From: Caryophanales bacterium UBA6865
GTDB lineage: Bacteria > Bacillota_I > Bacilli_A > RFN20 > CAG-826
Direction of reading: 5' to 3'
NCBI GenBank assembly: GCA_002449265.1
Contig: DKCV01000021.1
Location: 75,382 to 139,381 of the forward strand
DNA length: 64,000 nt
The stretch's first letter is position 1. Each line of letters starts with the position of its first letter. Positions 45,820 to 53,326 of this stretch are shown piece after piece. The translations under genes and the position numbers were made by a program. Below the pieces are notes generated by a model. It was given only the letters and a program-made list of their open reading frames with translations. It searched no databases and was not told the DNA's origin.

Positions 45820-48213
45820 ATGAAAGTTTCATTAAAATGGCTCAATCATTTCGTCAAAGTTGACGATATTGATCCTAAAATTTTAGCGGATAAATTAACG
45901 TTCGCCGGAGTTGAAGTTGAAAGTATCGAGAAATTAGCCGATGCATCAGGTTTAGTGATTGGCGAGATTCTAACTTGTGTCCCTCACCCAGATAGCGACC
46001 ATTTGCATATTTTAAATGTGGATGAAGGCCCTAAATATGGGGTGCATCAAATTGTTTGCGGTGCGCCAAACGCTAGAGCGGGGTTAAAAGTCATTGTTGC
46101 TAGAGAAGGTGCTAAGCTACCTGGTGGCGTTATTAATAAAGGTAAGATTCGTGGCGTTGATAGCGACGGAATGTGCTGCGCTTTATATGAATTAGGTGTG
46201 GATAAGAAATTCCTAACGGAAGCACAGTGTAACGGCATTGAAGAGCTTCCTCTTGATGCCCCACTTGGCGAAGAAGATCCTTTAGCTTATTTAGGCTACG
46301 ATGACACGATTTTGGATTTATCTTTACTAGCAAACCGTAGCGATCTAAACGCGATGGAAAACGTTGCTTTAGAAGTCGGGACCTTATTAGAGCGTCCTGT
46401 CACCCTTTTGCATAAACCTTTAGATTCTTCTAAAGTTGATAAGGAATCCTTTTTGACGCGTAGCGATACGGATAAATGCTTAGCGATATCGGCTAGAATC
46501 GTTAGAAACATTAAAGTTGGGCCGTCTCCAAAGTGGCTAGTTAATATTTTGACTGCCGAAGGAATTCGTAGCATCAATAACGTCGTAGATATCGGAAACT
46601 ATGTGATGCTATATTCTGGTCAGCCTTTGAATATGTATGACCTTGATAAGCTCAAAAAGAAAGAACTCATCGTAAAAAACGACTATGAAGGCTCATTCCT
46701 CGCAATGGATGAAAGGAATTACGAACTTAAACAAAATGATTTGGTTGTCGAAAGCGGCGATGAAAATGTTTGTTTAGCCGGCATTATGACGAGCGAAAGC
46801 GCTAGAGTGGATGAAAATACAAAGAACGTTGTTATTGAAGGCGCCCTTTTCCATGGCGCAAGTATTCGAAGAACTTCTTTGCGCTTAGGGCTAAGTAGCG
46901 AATCGTCTTCCCGTTTTGTTAAAGGCATTAACCCAGACCAAATTTCCTCAGTTCTTTCCTTAGCTAGCGAACTTCTTTTAGAGCTAGCGGGTGGAAATAG
47001 CGTAAGCCAAGAATTCACTTTTGATGCACTGAATCACGAAAAGAAAGTCATTAAGAGCAGCTTCGCTTACATTAATGGTCGTTTAGGGACGAATTTCACT
47101 AATGATGAGATTTTGCGAGTATTGACGCTTGACCATTTATCTCCGAAAGCGAAAGGCGATTCCTTTGAGGTAGAAGTGCCAAGCTACCGTATTGACATGA
47201 AAGAAGAAGCGGACGTAAGCGAAGAAGTCATCCGTCTGCTTGGCTTTGATCATATTCAAAGCAAATTGCCAAGTGCTGCTTCCTTCAAAGGATTGACGGA
47301 AAAACAAAAGAATAAGATTGCTATACGTAGGTTCTTGCGTTCTATCGGCATGAATGAAGTATTCACTTATACCTTAGTGAGCGAAGCTAGTAGCAAGGAA
47401 TTCTCCTATCTTAAGAAAGGAGAGAATTACCGTCTTACTAATCCGATGACCGATGACCATGAATTTGTTCGTTCTTCTTTGCTCCCTTCCTTGCTTTCGA
47501 CCGCAAGTTATAACGTGGCGCGTCAAATCAAAGACTTTGCCATTTTCGAAGTAAGCGATATCGACACCAAGACCGAGCAAGGATGCCATTTAGGCGCAAT
47601 TTTTGTGGGAAAAGAGAGCATTCGTGGCTCTATGAACGCTTTGTCTTATGATTTCTATAGCGCAAAAGGCGTTTTTGAAGGAATCATGGAAATTCTTTGT
47701 ATTAATAATAGCCGTTATCAAATCTCGCGACTATCTAGCGATAAAGAAGAATTTCACCCTGGGAAAAGCGGCCAAATTACAATTGGCAAAACGCTTGTCG
47801 GCGTAATGGGCGAGCTTCATCCTCTTGCCTTAAAGAAATACGGTTTGGGGAAAGTGGCTGTTGCATTGGAACTAGATTTAGATGCTTTATTGAATCTAAA
47901 AACAAGTGCTTCGAAAGCTTTAATCCCAAGTAAGTTCCCATTTGTAAGCCGCGATCTTGCTTTCGTTGTTGATGATAAGATTACTTTCTTCGATATCAAA
48001 CGCGAGATTTCTCGCACTGACTCATTGGTTAAATCGGTTGAAGTATTTGACGTTTTCCAAGGAAAAATCATTGGACACGGCAAGAAATCGATGGCGATAT
48101 CAATTGAATTCAATAATAGCGAGCGGACATTAAAAGACGAAGAAGTTAACGCAGTGATGGAGAAAATCGTCCATATGCTTCAAATGAAATTCCTTGCGGA
48201 GGTGCGTCAATAA
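45820..48213 (+). CDS. pheT: Phenylalanyl-tRNA synthetase beta subunit
   Basis: Editing and tRNA-binding subunit. 797 residues. An N-terminal EMAP-like tRNA-binding domain (VIGEILTCVPHPDSDHLHIL), the B3/B4 editing domain, B5, the catalytic-like core (FTYTLVSEASSKEFSYL) and a C-terminal ferredoxin-fold anticodon-binding domain (FPFVSRDLAFVVDD). AAGGAGAG lies before the ATG. It shares one nucleotide with the downstream DUF177 gene (TAATG). Confidence 0.97.
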   Translation: MKVSLKWLNHFVKVDDIDPKILADKLTFAGVEVESIEKLADASGLVIGEILTCVPHPDSDHLHILNVDEGPKYGVHQIVCGAPNARAGLKVIVAREGAKLPGGVINKGKIRGVDSDGMCCALYELGVDKKFLTEAQCNGIEELPLDAPLGEEDPLAYLGYDDTILDLSLLANRSDLNAMENVALEVGTLLERPVTLLHKPLDSSKVDKESFLTRSDTDKCLAISARIVRNIKVGPSPKWLVNILTAEGIRSINNVVDIGNYVMLYSGQPLNMYDLDKLKKKELIVKNDYEGSFLAMDERNYELKQNDLVVESGDENVCLAGIMTSESARVDENTKNVVIEGALFHGASIRRTSLRLGLSSESSSRFVKGINPDQISSVLSLASELLLELAGGNSVSQEFTFDALNHEKKVIKSSFAYINGRLGTNFTNDEILRVLTLDHLSPKAKGDSFEVEVPSYRIDMKEEADVSEEVIRLLGFDHIQSKLPSAASFKGLTEKQKNKIAIRRFLRSIGMNEVFTYTLVSEASSKEFSYLKKGENYRLTNPMTDDHEFVRSSLLPSLLSTASYNVARQIKDFAIFEVSDIDTKTEQGCHLGAIFVGKESIRGSMNALSYDFYSAKGVFEGIMEILCINNSRYQISRLSSDKEEFHPGKSGQITIGKTLVGVMGELHPLALKKYGLGKVAVALELDLDALLNLKTSASKALIPSKFPFVSRDLAFVVDDKITFFDIKREISRTDSLVKSVEVFDVFQGKIIGHGKKSMAISIEFNNSERTLKDEEVNAVMEKIVHMLQMKFLAEVRQ

Positions 48214-48710
48214 TGACCAAAGTCAGCAAAAGCGCCTTAATCGAAGGAAGAACCCTTTCTTATTCTGTTGACCCTAGTTTCCACGATTATGAGTTTCGTT
48301 ACCCACTTCGTGATATTTCAAACTGTCATTACGAAGCAAAAGCGACTAGAAGAGGAGAATATCCTCATATCGACTATTCAATCAAGGCGACGCTTTCTTT
48401 AGAAGATAGTCGTGATGGCGTTCTTTTTTCGAAAGATATTAAGCTTACCGATAGCGTTGATATCTTGGATAAAGAAGACGATATCGGGGAAGGATATGTC
48501 TTGCCTGGTTCCTCAATTGATCTTGATTTGGTCGCCTTATCCATTATCGTTTCTAGCCTTCCAATACGCGTTACTAGAAGCGATAGTGAGCTTCCTAAAA
48601 GCGGAGAAGGATATCATGTTTATCGTGAAGAAGATTACCTCGCTTTAGAGAAAGAAAAGCAGAAAACTTCGCCGTTCGATGTCTTAAGTGATATTGATTT
48701 TGACAAATAG
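48213..48710 (+). CDS. YceD/DUF177 family protein
   Basis: 165 residues of the DUF177 (YceD) family, linked in other bacteria to 23S rRNA accumulation. The acidic strand-rich pattern (GVLFSKDIKLTDSVDI, then DDIGEGYVLPGSSIDLDLVALSIIV split over two strands) is typical. The usual CxxDCLGLCP-like cysteines of some members are absent. DUF177 genes are nearly always followed by rpmF (ribosomal protein L32), but no rpmF follows here. It is translationally coupled to pheT. Confidence 0.75.
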   Translation: MTKVSKSALIEGRTLSYSVDPSFHDYEFRYPLRDISNCHYEAKATRRGEYPHIDYSIKATLSLEDSRDGVLFSKDIKLTDSVDILDKEDDIGEGYVLPGSSIDLDLVALSIIVSSLPIRVTRSDSELPKSGEGYHVYREEDYLALEKEKQKTSPFDVLSDIDFDK

Positions 48711-48722
48711 ATTAGTAGTTTT

Positions 48723-48738
48723 AAATACTATAGTATTT
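48723..48738. repeat. 16-bp perfect palindrome
   Basis: AAATACTATAGTATTT between the DUF177 gene and mraZ. It is nested inside a wider pair ATTAGTA (48711-48717) and TACTAAT (48755-48761). It has no GC stem or T run of a normal terminator, so it is either a weak terminator or an operator. Confidence 0.55.
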
Positions 48739-48824
48739 ATATCAACTAAATAAGTACTAATTATTTACTAAGCGTCAATGAGAATTCATTTCTTGTTGGC
48801 GTTTTCTTTTTTATTTCTTTCGTG

Positions 48825-48853
48825 TTGCACATACGAAGTAGGAATGGTATTAT
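48825..48853 (+). promoter_or_regulatory. Promoter of the mraZ-rsmH operon
   Basis: -35 TTGCAC (48825-48830), 17 nt, extended -10 TGGTATTAT (hexamer 48848-48853). The start is expected near 48860, 14 nt before the GTG codon. Confidence 0.8.
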
Positions 48854-48860
48854 TTCCTAC

Positions 48861-48880
48861 GAGGTGGGAAGAAGTGGGAA
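48861..48880 (+). promoter_or_regulatory. Probable MraZ operator: tandem decamer over the RBS and start codon
   Basis: Two direct 10-mers, GAGGTGGGAA (48861-48870) and GAAGTGGGAA (48871-48880), differ at one base. Known MraZ operators are direct repeats of TGGG or GTGG units with a 10-bp period near mraZ promoters. Here the first copy supplies the Shine-Dalgarno and the second contains the GTG start codon, so autorepression would act right at the transcription start. Confidence 0.72.
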
Positions 48881-49308
48881 TTTTTTACGGGACATATGTG
48901 AGAACCCTTGATGAGAAGAATCGTTTACAAGTTCCAAGCAAACTCTTAAGCGCCCTTCCGAAAAAGTTTTACGTTCTTCGTGGTTTCGAAGGATGCCTCG
49001 ACGTCTATCTCGAAGACGACTTCACTCGTCTAGTTGATGATTTGTCTTCTCTTTCCTACCGTGATCCAAAAAGTAGGGCCTATGTCCGACTAACCTTAGC
49101 GAGCGTCAGCGAACTCGAAGTTGACTCTCATGGACGTATCTCACTTTGTAAGGGTCTAATCGATACTTACCACATCGGAAAAGACGTAACGCTGATTGGC
49201 GCGCTCGATCACTTCGAAATCTGGGATTCATCCGCTTACGAAAAATACGAAAGCGAGAACGCATCCAGTTACGAAGCTCTTGCCGAAAGCCTCGAGAAAG
49301 GGCAATAG
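48874..49308 (+). CDS. mraZ: Transcriptional regulator MraZ
   Basis: Repressor/activator of the division cluster. 144 residues with two MraZ (AbrB-like) repeats: GTYVRTLDEKNRLQVPSKL and ASVSELEVDSHGRISLCKGL. The start is a GTG at 48874, chosen because it gives the family length, follows GAGGTG by 7 nt and lies downstream of a good promoter. The longer frame from 48778 adds a hydrophobic stretch that spans the promoter. rsmH follows after 2 nt. Confidence 0.93.
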   Translation: MGIFYGTYVRTLDEKNRLQVPSKLLSALPKKFYVLRGFEGCLDVYLEDDFTRLVDDLSSLSYRDPKSRAYVRLTLASVSELEVDSHGRISLCKGLIDTYHIGKDVTLIGALDHFEIWDSSAYEKYESENASSYEALAESLEKGQ

Positions 49309-49310
49309 CC

Positions 49311-50246
49311 ATGGGAAAGCATGTTAGCGTCTTATTGAACGAAGCAGTTTCGTTACTTCGAGTAAAAGAAAACGGCATCTATGTCGACTTGACCTTAGGA
49401 AGAGCAGGGCATAGTAGCGCGATTCTCTCTTTGCTCCCTTATGGGCATCTATATTCCTTCGATTTGGATGAAGAAGCCATAAAAGAGTCCGACCCTCGCC
49501 TTAAAGAAATCGGCGATAACTTCACTTTAATCCATAGCAATTTCGCAAATGCGAAAGAAAAGTTACTTGAATTAGGGGTGAATAAAGTTGATGGGGTCCT
49601 TATGGACTTAGGGGTGAGCAGTCCTCAATTCGATGAGGAAGAACGCGGATTCTCTTATCGAAATGATGGTCCTCTCGACATGAGAATGGACCAATCCAAT
49701 CCCTTATCCGCGGAAGTAATTGTGAATACTTACCCTTACGAAGACTTGCTTAGAATCTTTTCCCGATATGGTGAAGACCCGGATAGCAAAGCGGTGGCTA
49801 AAGCGATTATTAAAGCGAGAGAAAAGAGCCCCATTCTAACGACATTCGAACTCGTCGACCTCATCAAAAAAAGCAAGCCAGCCTGGCGCTTACGCCAAAA
49901 AGGGCATCCAGCAAAACAAATCTTCCAGGCATTACGCATCGAGACGAACGGCGAAATGCAAAATCTCGAAAAAGCATTAAAGGATATGCCTAATATGCTA
50001 AATGTCGATGGTAGGTTCGTCGTCATCTCCTTCCAATCCTTAGAGGATAGGCTTGTCAAAGATAGTTTCCGCTCATTAACCGAAACTAGCGGTACTAGAT
50101 TCGGGCCAGAATCCATCACTCTAGGGGTAAAACCAAAATTCGTTTCCTTAACAAGGCATCCAATTCTTCCTTCTAATAAAGAAATGGAAGAAAACCATAG
50201 ATCCAAAAGCGCGAAATTGCGCGCAATCCTACGAAAGGAGGAATAA
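49311..50246 (+). CDS. rsmH: 16S rRNA (cytosine-1402-N4)-methyltransferase
   Basis: SAM-dependent methylation of C1402 in 16S rRNA. 311 residues. Motifs: HVSVLLNEAVSLL at the start, the SAM loop YVDLTLGRAGHS (Leu/Arg where DATFGGGGHS is common), GVLMDLGVSSPQFDEEERGF, and the C-terminal RFVVISFQSLEDRLVK. It always sits after mraZ in the division cluster. The next small gene begins 3 nt after its stop, with Shine-Dalgarno AAGGAGGAA inside this gene. Confidence 0.97.
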   Translation: MGKHVSVLLNEAVSLLRVKENGIYVDLTLGRAGHSSAILSLLPYGHLYSFDLDEEAIKESDPRLKEIGDNFTLIHSNFANAKEKLLELGVNKVDGVLMDLGVSSPQFDEEERGFSYRNDGPLDMRMDQSNPLSAEVIVNTYPYEDLLRIFSRYGEDPDSKAVAKAIIKAREKSPILTTFELVDLIKKSKPAWRLRQKGHPAKQIFQALRIETNGEMQNLEKALKDMPNMLNVDGRFVVISFQSLEDRLVKDSFRSLTETSGTRFGPESITLGVKPKFVSLTRHPILPSNKEMEENHRSKSAKLRAILRKEE

Positions 50247-50249
50247 GTT

Positions 50250-50453
50250 ATGGTCGATAAATTAGAAAAAAATGGTCGTAAGAGATTACACTATCAATTA
50301 AAAATGGTTGGGTTTGTTTTACTTATCGCTATTGCCATTACCGCCGTTATGGCTATCCCTGTTGGCATTTCCGTCCGCCTTTCGGCAGCAGCAGAAGAAG
50401 AAAGCGCCGTTTCTACGCTTTTAGTTTCTAATCTCTTCAATTTGATTCCTTAA
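50250..50453 (+). CDS. Small single-helix membrane protein at the ftsL position
   Basis: 67 residues. A basic N-terminus (EKNGRKRLHYQLK), one transmembrane helix (about 19-43) and a short 20-residue outer tail. FtsL normally follows rsmH and has the same topology but is about 100-120 residues with a periplasmic coiled coil, which is missing here. Position and topology suggest a shortened FtsL-like protein; sequence alone does not prove it. A strong terminator follows, so it ends the mraZ operon. Confidence 0.62.
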   Translation: MVDKLEKNGRKRLHYQLKMVGFVLLIAIAITAVMAIPVGISVRLSAAAEEESAVSTLLVSNLFNLIP

Positions 50454-50475
50454 CCTATTCGGTTTCTCCTTGAAG

Positions 50476-50507
50476 AAGCGCTGGAAAATCCGGCGCTTTT
50501 TTCTTTT
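50476..50507 (+). terminator. Rho-independent terminator of the mraZ-rsmH unit
   Basis: Nine-bp arms AAGCGCTGG (50476-50484) and CCGGCGCTT (50490-50498) with one wobble pair, AAAAT loop and a long T run. Confidence 0.93.
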
Positions 50508-50550
50508 TTTCGAATTACCCGAAAAACTACTAATTTTCTATCGTTCTTAT

Positions 50551-50579
50551 TTGCTTTATGTGCTAGTCCATTCTAAAAT
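50551..50579 (+). promoter_or_regulatory. Promoter of ftsA-ftsZ
   Basis: -35 TTGCTT (50551-50556), 17 nt, -10 TAAAAT (50574-50579). The start would be near 50586, only about 8 nt before the ATG at 50594. No Shine-Dalgarno is seen. Confidence 0.7.
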
Positions 50580-50593
50580 TAGTCATCGTTTTT

Positions 50594-51832
50594 ATGGAAG
50601 AGAATTATATTAAGACATCATCTAACGTCGGGGCGCTAGAAATTAGCTCTAATTCGGTAAAGTTCGCTATCGGTTCACTAATCGATAAAAAGCCTGTTCT
50701 TTGCTATTATGGCGAGAAAAGCATCCGTGGTGCGGTGAAGGATGGAATTATTCGTGATTCCCATATGGTAAGCGAAGCCATCAAAAACGTTCTTGCGGTC
50801 ACAGACGAAGCACTTAAACTCAAAGTTAATATTGGCTCTATTTCTTTGTTACTGCCTCCTTTTGGGCTCATGGTTTATCAAAGCAACCGGCAAACGAGTG
50901 TCGTTAGCCAAACCAATTTGATCGATCAGCTCGATATCACCAATGTGATGGTACTTGTTCAAAAAGAAGCCGTTCCGAGCGGAACTAGCATTGTCGATAT
51001 TGTTCCGGATTATTATGAACTTGATAATCAGAAACGTTTTTGGAATGCGCCTGTTGGCGAGAAGAGCAAAAACCTCATGATCTGTGCGAAGATCCATTGT
51101 TTGCCTGATTCTCTTATCCGCAATTACCGGATACCCGTGGAAGAATGTGGGCTCCGCATCGAAAGAATCGCCGTCAGTCCTTTCGCTTCAAGCTCTTTAA
51201 TCGCGACAAGCAAAAATATGCCTCATGATTATATTCTTGTCGATATGGGGGCTCACTTTACGACTGTGAGCATGATTGGTGCTTCTTGCTTATTTGCCTC
51301 TCTTTCTTTTAGTAAGGGCGGAGATGATTTAACGGAAACTATTGCTAGCGAATTCTCACTTTCTTTTGAAGAAGCCGAACGCCTTAAAATTGATTATGGG
51401 TATAGCGAAAATAATGACAAATTCACTGAACCCATTGCAAAAAGTGTGGGTGAAGATGGAGTGAAAGAATGTTATTTTGAAAAAGATTTAAGCCATCTCA
51501 TTGCTTCTTTTTACGAACAATCATTTAACGTTTTGCTTTCGAACGCCATTAATTCTTTATTACAAAGGAAGCTAACGCCTCAAAATCAGAACTTCTTGCC
51601 ATCATTACCGATTGTCTTTGTGGGCGGGGCTAGCGAATTAAACGGTTTAGCGAAATTACTTTCCCCAGCTTTAGGAAGCCATTCTGCTATTTTCTATACT
51701 CCTACCGTTATTGGGGCTAGGGAAGCAAAATATTCTTCCGTCTTAGGACTAATTGCCGCCCAAGGCGATAACCGTGGGAGAGTTGATAGTTTATATCGCA
51801 CATCATCTTCCCTTTCGAGGAGCAAAAATTAG
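50594..51832 (+). CDS. ftsA: Cell division protein FtsA, divergent
   Basis: Actin-like membrane tether of the FtsZ ring. 412 residues. The actin fold is visible but degenerate: phosphate-1 VGALEISSNSVKFAIG (Asp replaced by Glu), the SHS2/1C domain (GYG-like VKDGIIRD, ISLLLPP), phosphate-2 ILVDMGAHFTTVSMI and adenosine motif VFVGGASELNGLAKLL. The C-terminus (GRVDSLYRTSSSLSRSKN) shows no clear amphipathic membrane-targeting helix. Position before ftsZ (15 nt) supports the call. There is no Shine-Dalgarno at the start. Confidence 0.88.
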   Translation: MEENYIKTSSNVGALEISSNSVKFAIGSLIDKKPVLCYYGEKSIRGAVKDGIIRDSHMVSEAIKNVLAVTDEALKLKVNIGSISLLLPPFGLMVYQSNRQTSVVSQTNLIDQLDITNVMVLVQKEAVPSGTSIVDIVPDYYELDNQKRFWNAPVGEKSKNLMICAKIHCLPDSLIRNYRIPVEECGLRIERIAVSPFASSSLIATSKNMPHDYILVDMGAHFTTVSMIGASCLFASLSFSKGGDDLTETIASEFSLSFEEAERLKIDYGYSENNDKFTEPIAKSVGEDGVKECYFEKDLSHLIASFYEQSFNVLLSNAINSLLQRKLTPQNQNFLPSLPIVFVGGASELNGLAKLLSPALGSHSAIFYTPTVIGAREAKYSSVLGLIAAQGDNRGRVDSLYRTSSSLSRSKN

Positions 51833-51847
51833 TTAGGAGGACCCTTT

Positions 51848-53059
51848 ATGGCAAACAACATGGATGTTGATGATTTAGATAATTTCGAGCCTGTGGCTCG
51901 CATTGTTGTCATTGGGGTTGGTGGCGCTGGAAATAACGCCGTTAACCGTATGATTGACGAAAGGATTCAGAACGTTGAATTCTATGTCGCGAATACCGAT
52001 AAACAAGCGTTAGCTACCTCCAAAGCGCCCAATCGCCTTGTTTTAGGTGACGGGGTTACGAAAGGATTAGGAGCAGGTGGAGACCCAGCGATGGGGAAAG
52101 AAGCAGCCGAACAAAGTGCCGATAAGATTAAAGAAATCGTGAAAGGTGCTGATATGGTCTTTATTGCCGCTGGTATGGGCAAAGGGACTGGAACGGGAGC
52201 CGCCCCAGTCGTTGCTAAAATCGCGAAAGAAGCAGGTGCATTAACTGTCGCCATCGTAACGCGCCCATTCACTTTTGAGGGGCAACAAAGGAACGTCAAT
52301 GCCGTTGATGGTCTTAATAATTTAAAAGAAGCTGTCGATTCCTTAATCATTGTGAGTAACGATAAACTCTTAATGACAAGCGGCAATATTCCGGTGAACC
52401 AAGCGTTCAAAGATAGCGATGGCGTTTTAGCGCAAAGCGTTAAAACAGTTGCCGATTTGATCTTGGTCCCTGCTTTAGTGAATCTTGATTTTGCTGACGT
52501 GAGAAGCACATTAAAGGATTCCGGCATCGCTTTAATCGGGTATGGTATCGGCAAAGGTCCGAATAAAGCTGCTGTCGCCGCAGAGAACGCGATTAATTCT
52601 CCATTACTTGAAACTTCTATCTCTGGCGCTAGAAAAGCGATTTGCGCAGTAACGTGCGGGACTAACGTCAATTTGTATGAAGCGCAAGAATGCGTTCAAA
52701 GAATTGCGGAGCAAGCGGGTAGAGCAATCGACATAAAATTTGGCGTTTCCATTAACACCCAACTCGAAGATTCTTTGATCGTTTCCGTTATCGCAAGCGA
52801 TTTTGCGGAAGAATACGATTTCACTTCCGTTAAGCCGTTCACTCTTCCAAAAGACCCTAATTCTTTAGGGAAAGGCGTTGCGGAAACGAAAGCCAAAGAA
52901 GTAGCTGAAGAAGTGAAGAACGAAGAAAAACAAGGAAATGAGGAAAGCAATTTCGCCGATTCGATGCTTCCTGATTTCTTGAAGAACGCGCTTGGCGCGA
53001 AGTCTACCCAAGATTTTGGGGACGATGGTTCTAATAGTGGCGGAGATAGCGGCTTTTAG
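51848..53059 (+). CDS. ftsZ: Cell division protein FtsZ
   Basis: Tubulin-like GTPase forming the division ring. 403 residues. VIGVGGAGNNAVNRM, the tubulin signature GMGKGTGTGAAPVVA, the RPFTFEGQQR loop and the T7-like DFADVRSTLKDSG are intact. The conserved C-terminal peptide that binds FtsA looks like LPDFLKNALG, but it is followed by about 20 more Gly/Ser/Asp-rich residues instead of ending the protein. AGGAGG precedes the ATG. It is cotranscribed with ftsA. The ileS promoter begins directly at its stop codon. Confidence 0.97.
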   Translation: MANNMDVDDLDNFEPVARIVVIGVGGAGNNAVNRMIDERIQNVEFYVANTDKQALATSKAPNRLVLGDGVTKGLGAGGDPAMGKEAAEQSADKIKEIVKGADMVFIAAGMGKGTGTGAAPVVAKIAKEAGALTVAIVTRPFTFEGQQRNVNAVDGLNNLKEAVDSLIIVSNDKLLMTSGNIPVNQAFKDSDGVLAQSVKTVADLILVPALVNLDFADVRSTLKDSGIALIGYGIGKGPNKAAVAAENAINSPLLETSISGARKAICAVTCGTNVNLYEAQECVQRIAEQAGRAIDIKFGVSINTQLEDSLIVSVIASDFAEEYDFTSVKPFTLPKDPNSLGKGVAETKAKEVAEEVKNEEKQGNEESNFADSMLPDFLKNALGAKSTQDFGDDGSNSGGDSGF

Positions 53060-53088
53060 TTGAAATCCGCTTTTTCTTAACCTATAGT
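53060..53088 (+). promoter_or_regulatory. Promoter of ileS
   Basis: -35 TTGAAA (53060-53065), beginning at the base after the ftsZ stop, 17 nt spacer and -10 TATAGT (53083-53088). The start near 53095 opens the T-box leader. No terminator lies between ftsZ and this promoter. Confidence 0.82.
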
Positions 53089-53094
53089 TTCTCT

Positions 53095-53310
53095 TGCGTT
53101 AATAAGAAAGACAACAACGGCAAACGAATTGGAGAGAGCCCCCTGGATGAGAACGGGGCAATGTGAACCGCTATCACTTTCTGAGCATCCCTTCCGAAAA
53201 TAAGTAAGGAGGGCGGAACTCATCGTTAAGGAGAATAGAGGTGCAGAATGAATTTCTGAACTAAGGTGGTACCGCGTGAAAGCGTCCTTAGAAAGAAGGA
53301 TGCTTTTTTA
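53095..53310 (+). promoter_or_regulatory. T-box riboswitch leader of ileS
   Basis: The T-box core AAGGTGGTACCGCG (53263-53276) is followed by terminator arms AGCGTCCTT (53281-53289) and AAGGATGCT (53296-53304) and a T run. In Stem I the context GAACCGCT-ATC-A gives ATC (53173-53175) as the isoleucine specifier. Uncharged tRNA-Ile should favour the antiterminator. Confidence 0.93.
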
Positions 53311-53326
53311 TTTATTGGAGGGATTT

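Noticed and set aside
48778..48873. Longer mraZ start with a hydrophobic N-terminus that looks like a signal peptide
   Set aside because: The stretch contains the promoter, and the GTG at 48874 gives the standard MraZ length with a good RBS.
49736..50206. 156-codon antisense frame in rsmH
   Set aside because: A shadow of rsmH, with no start signals or family features.
51982..52671. 229-codon open frame antisense to ftsZ
   Set aside because: It lies fully inside ftsZ in the opposite strand, its protein is Ser/Ala/Leu-rich without motifs, and it has no Shine-Dalgarno.
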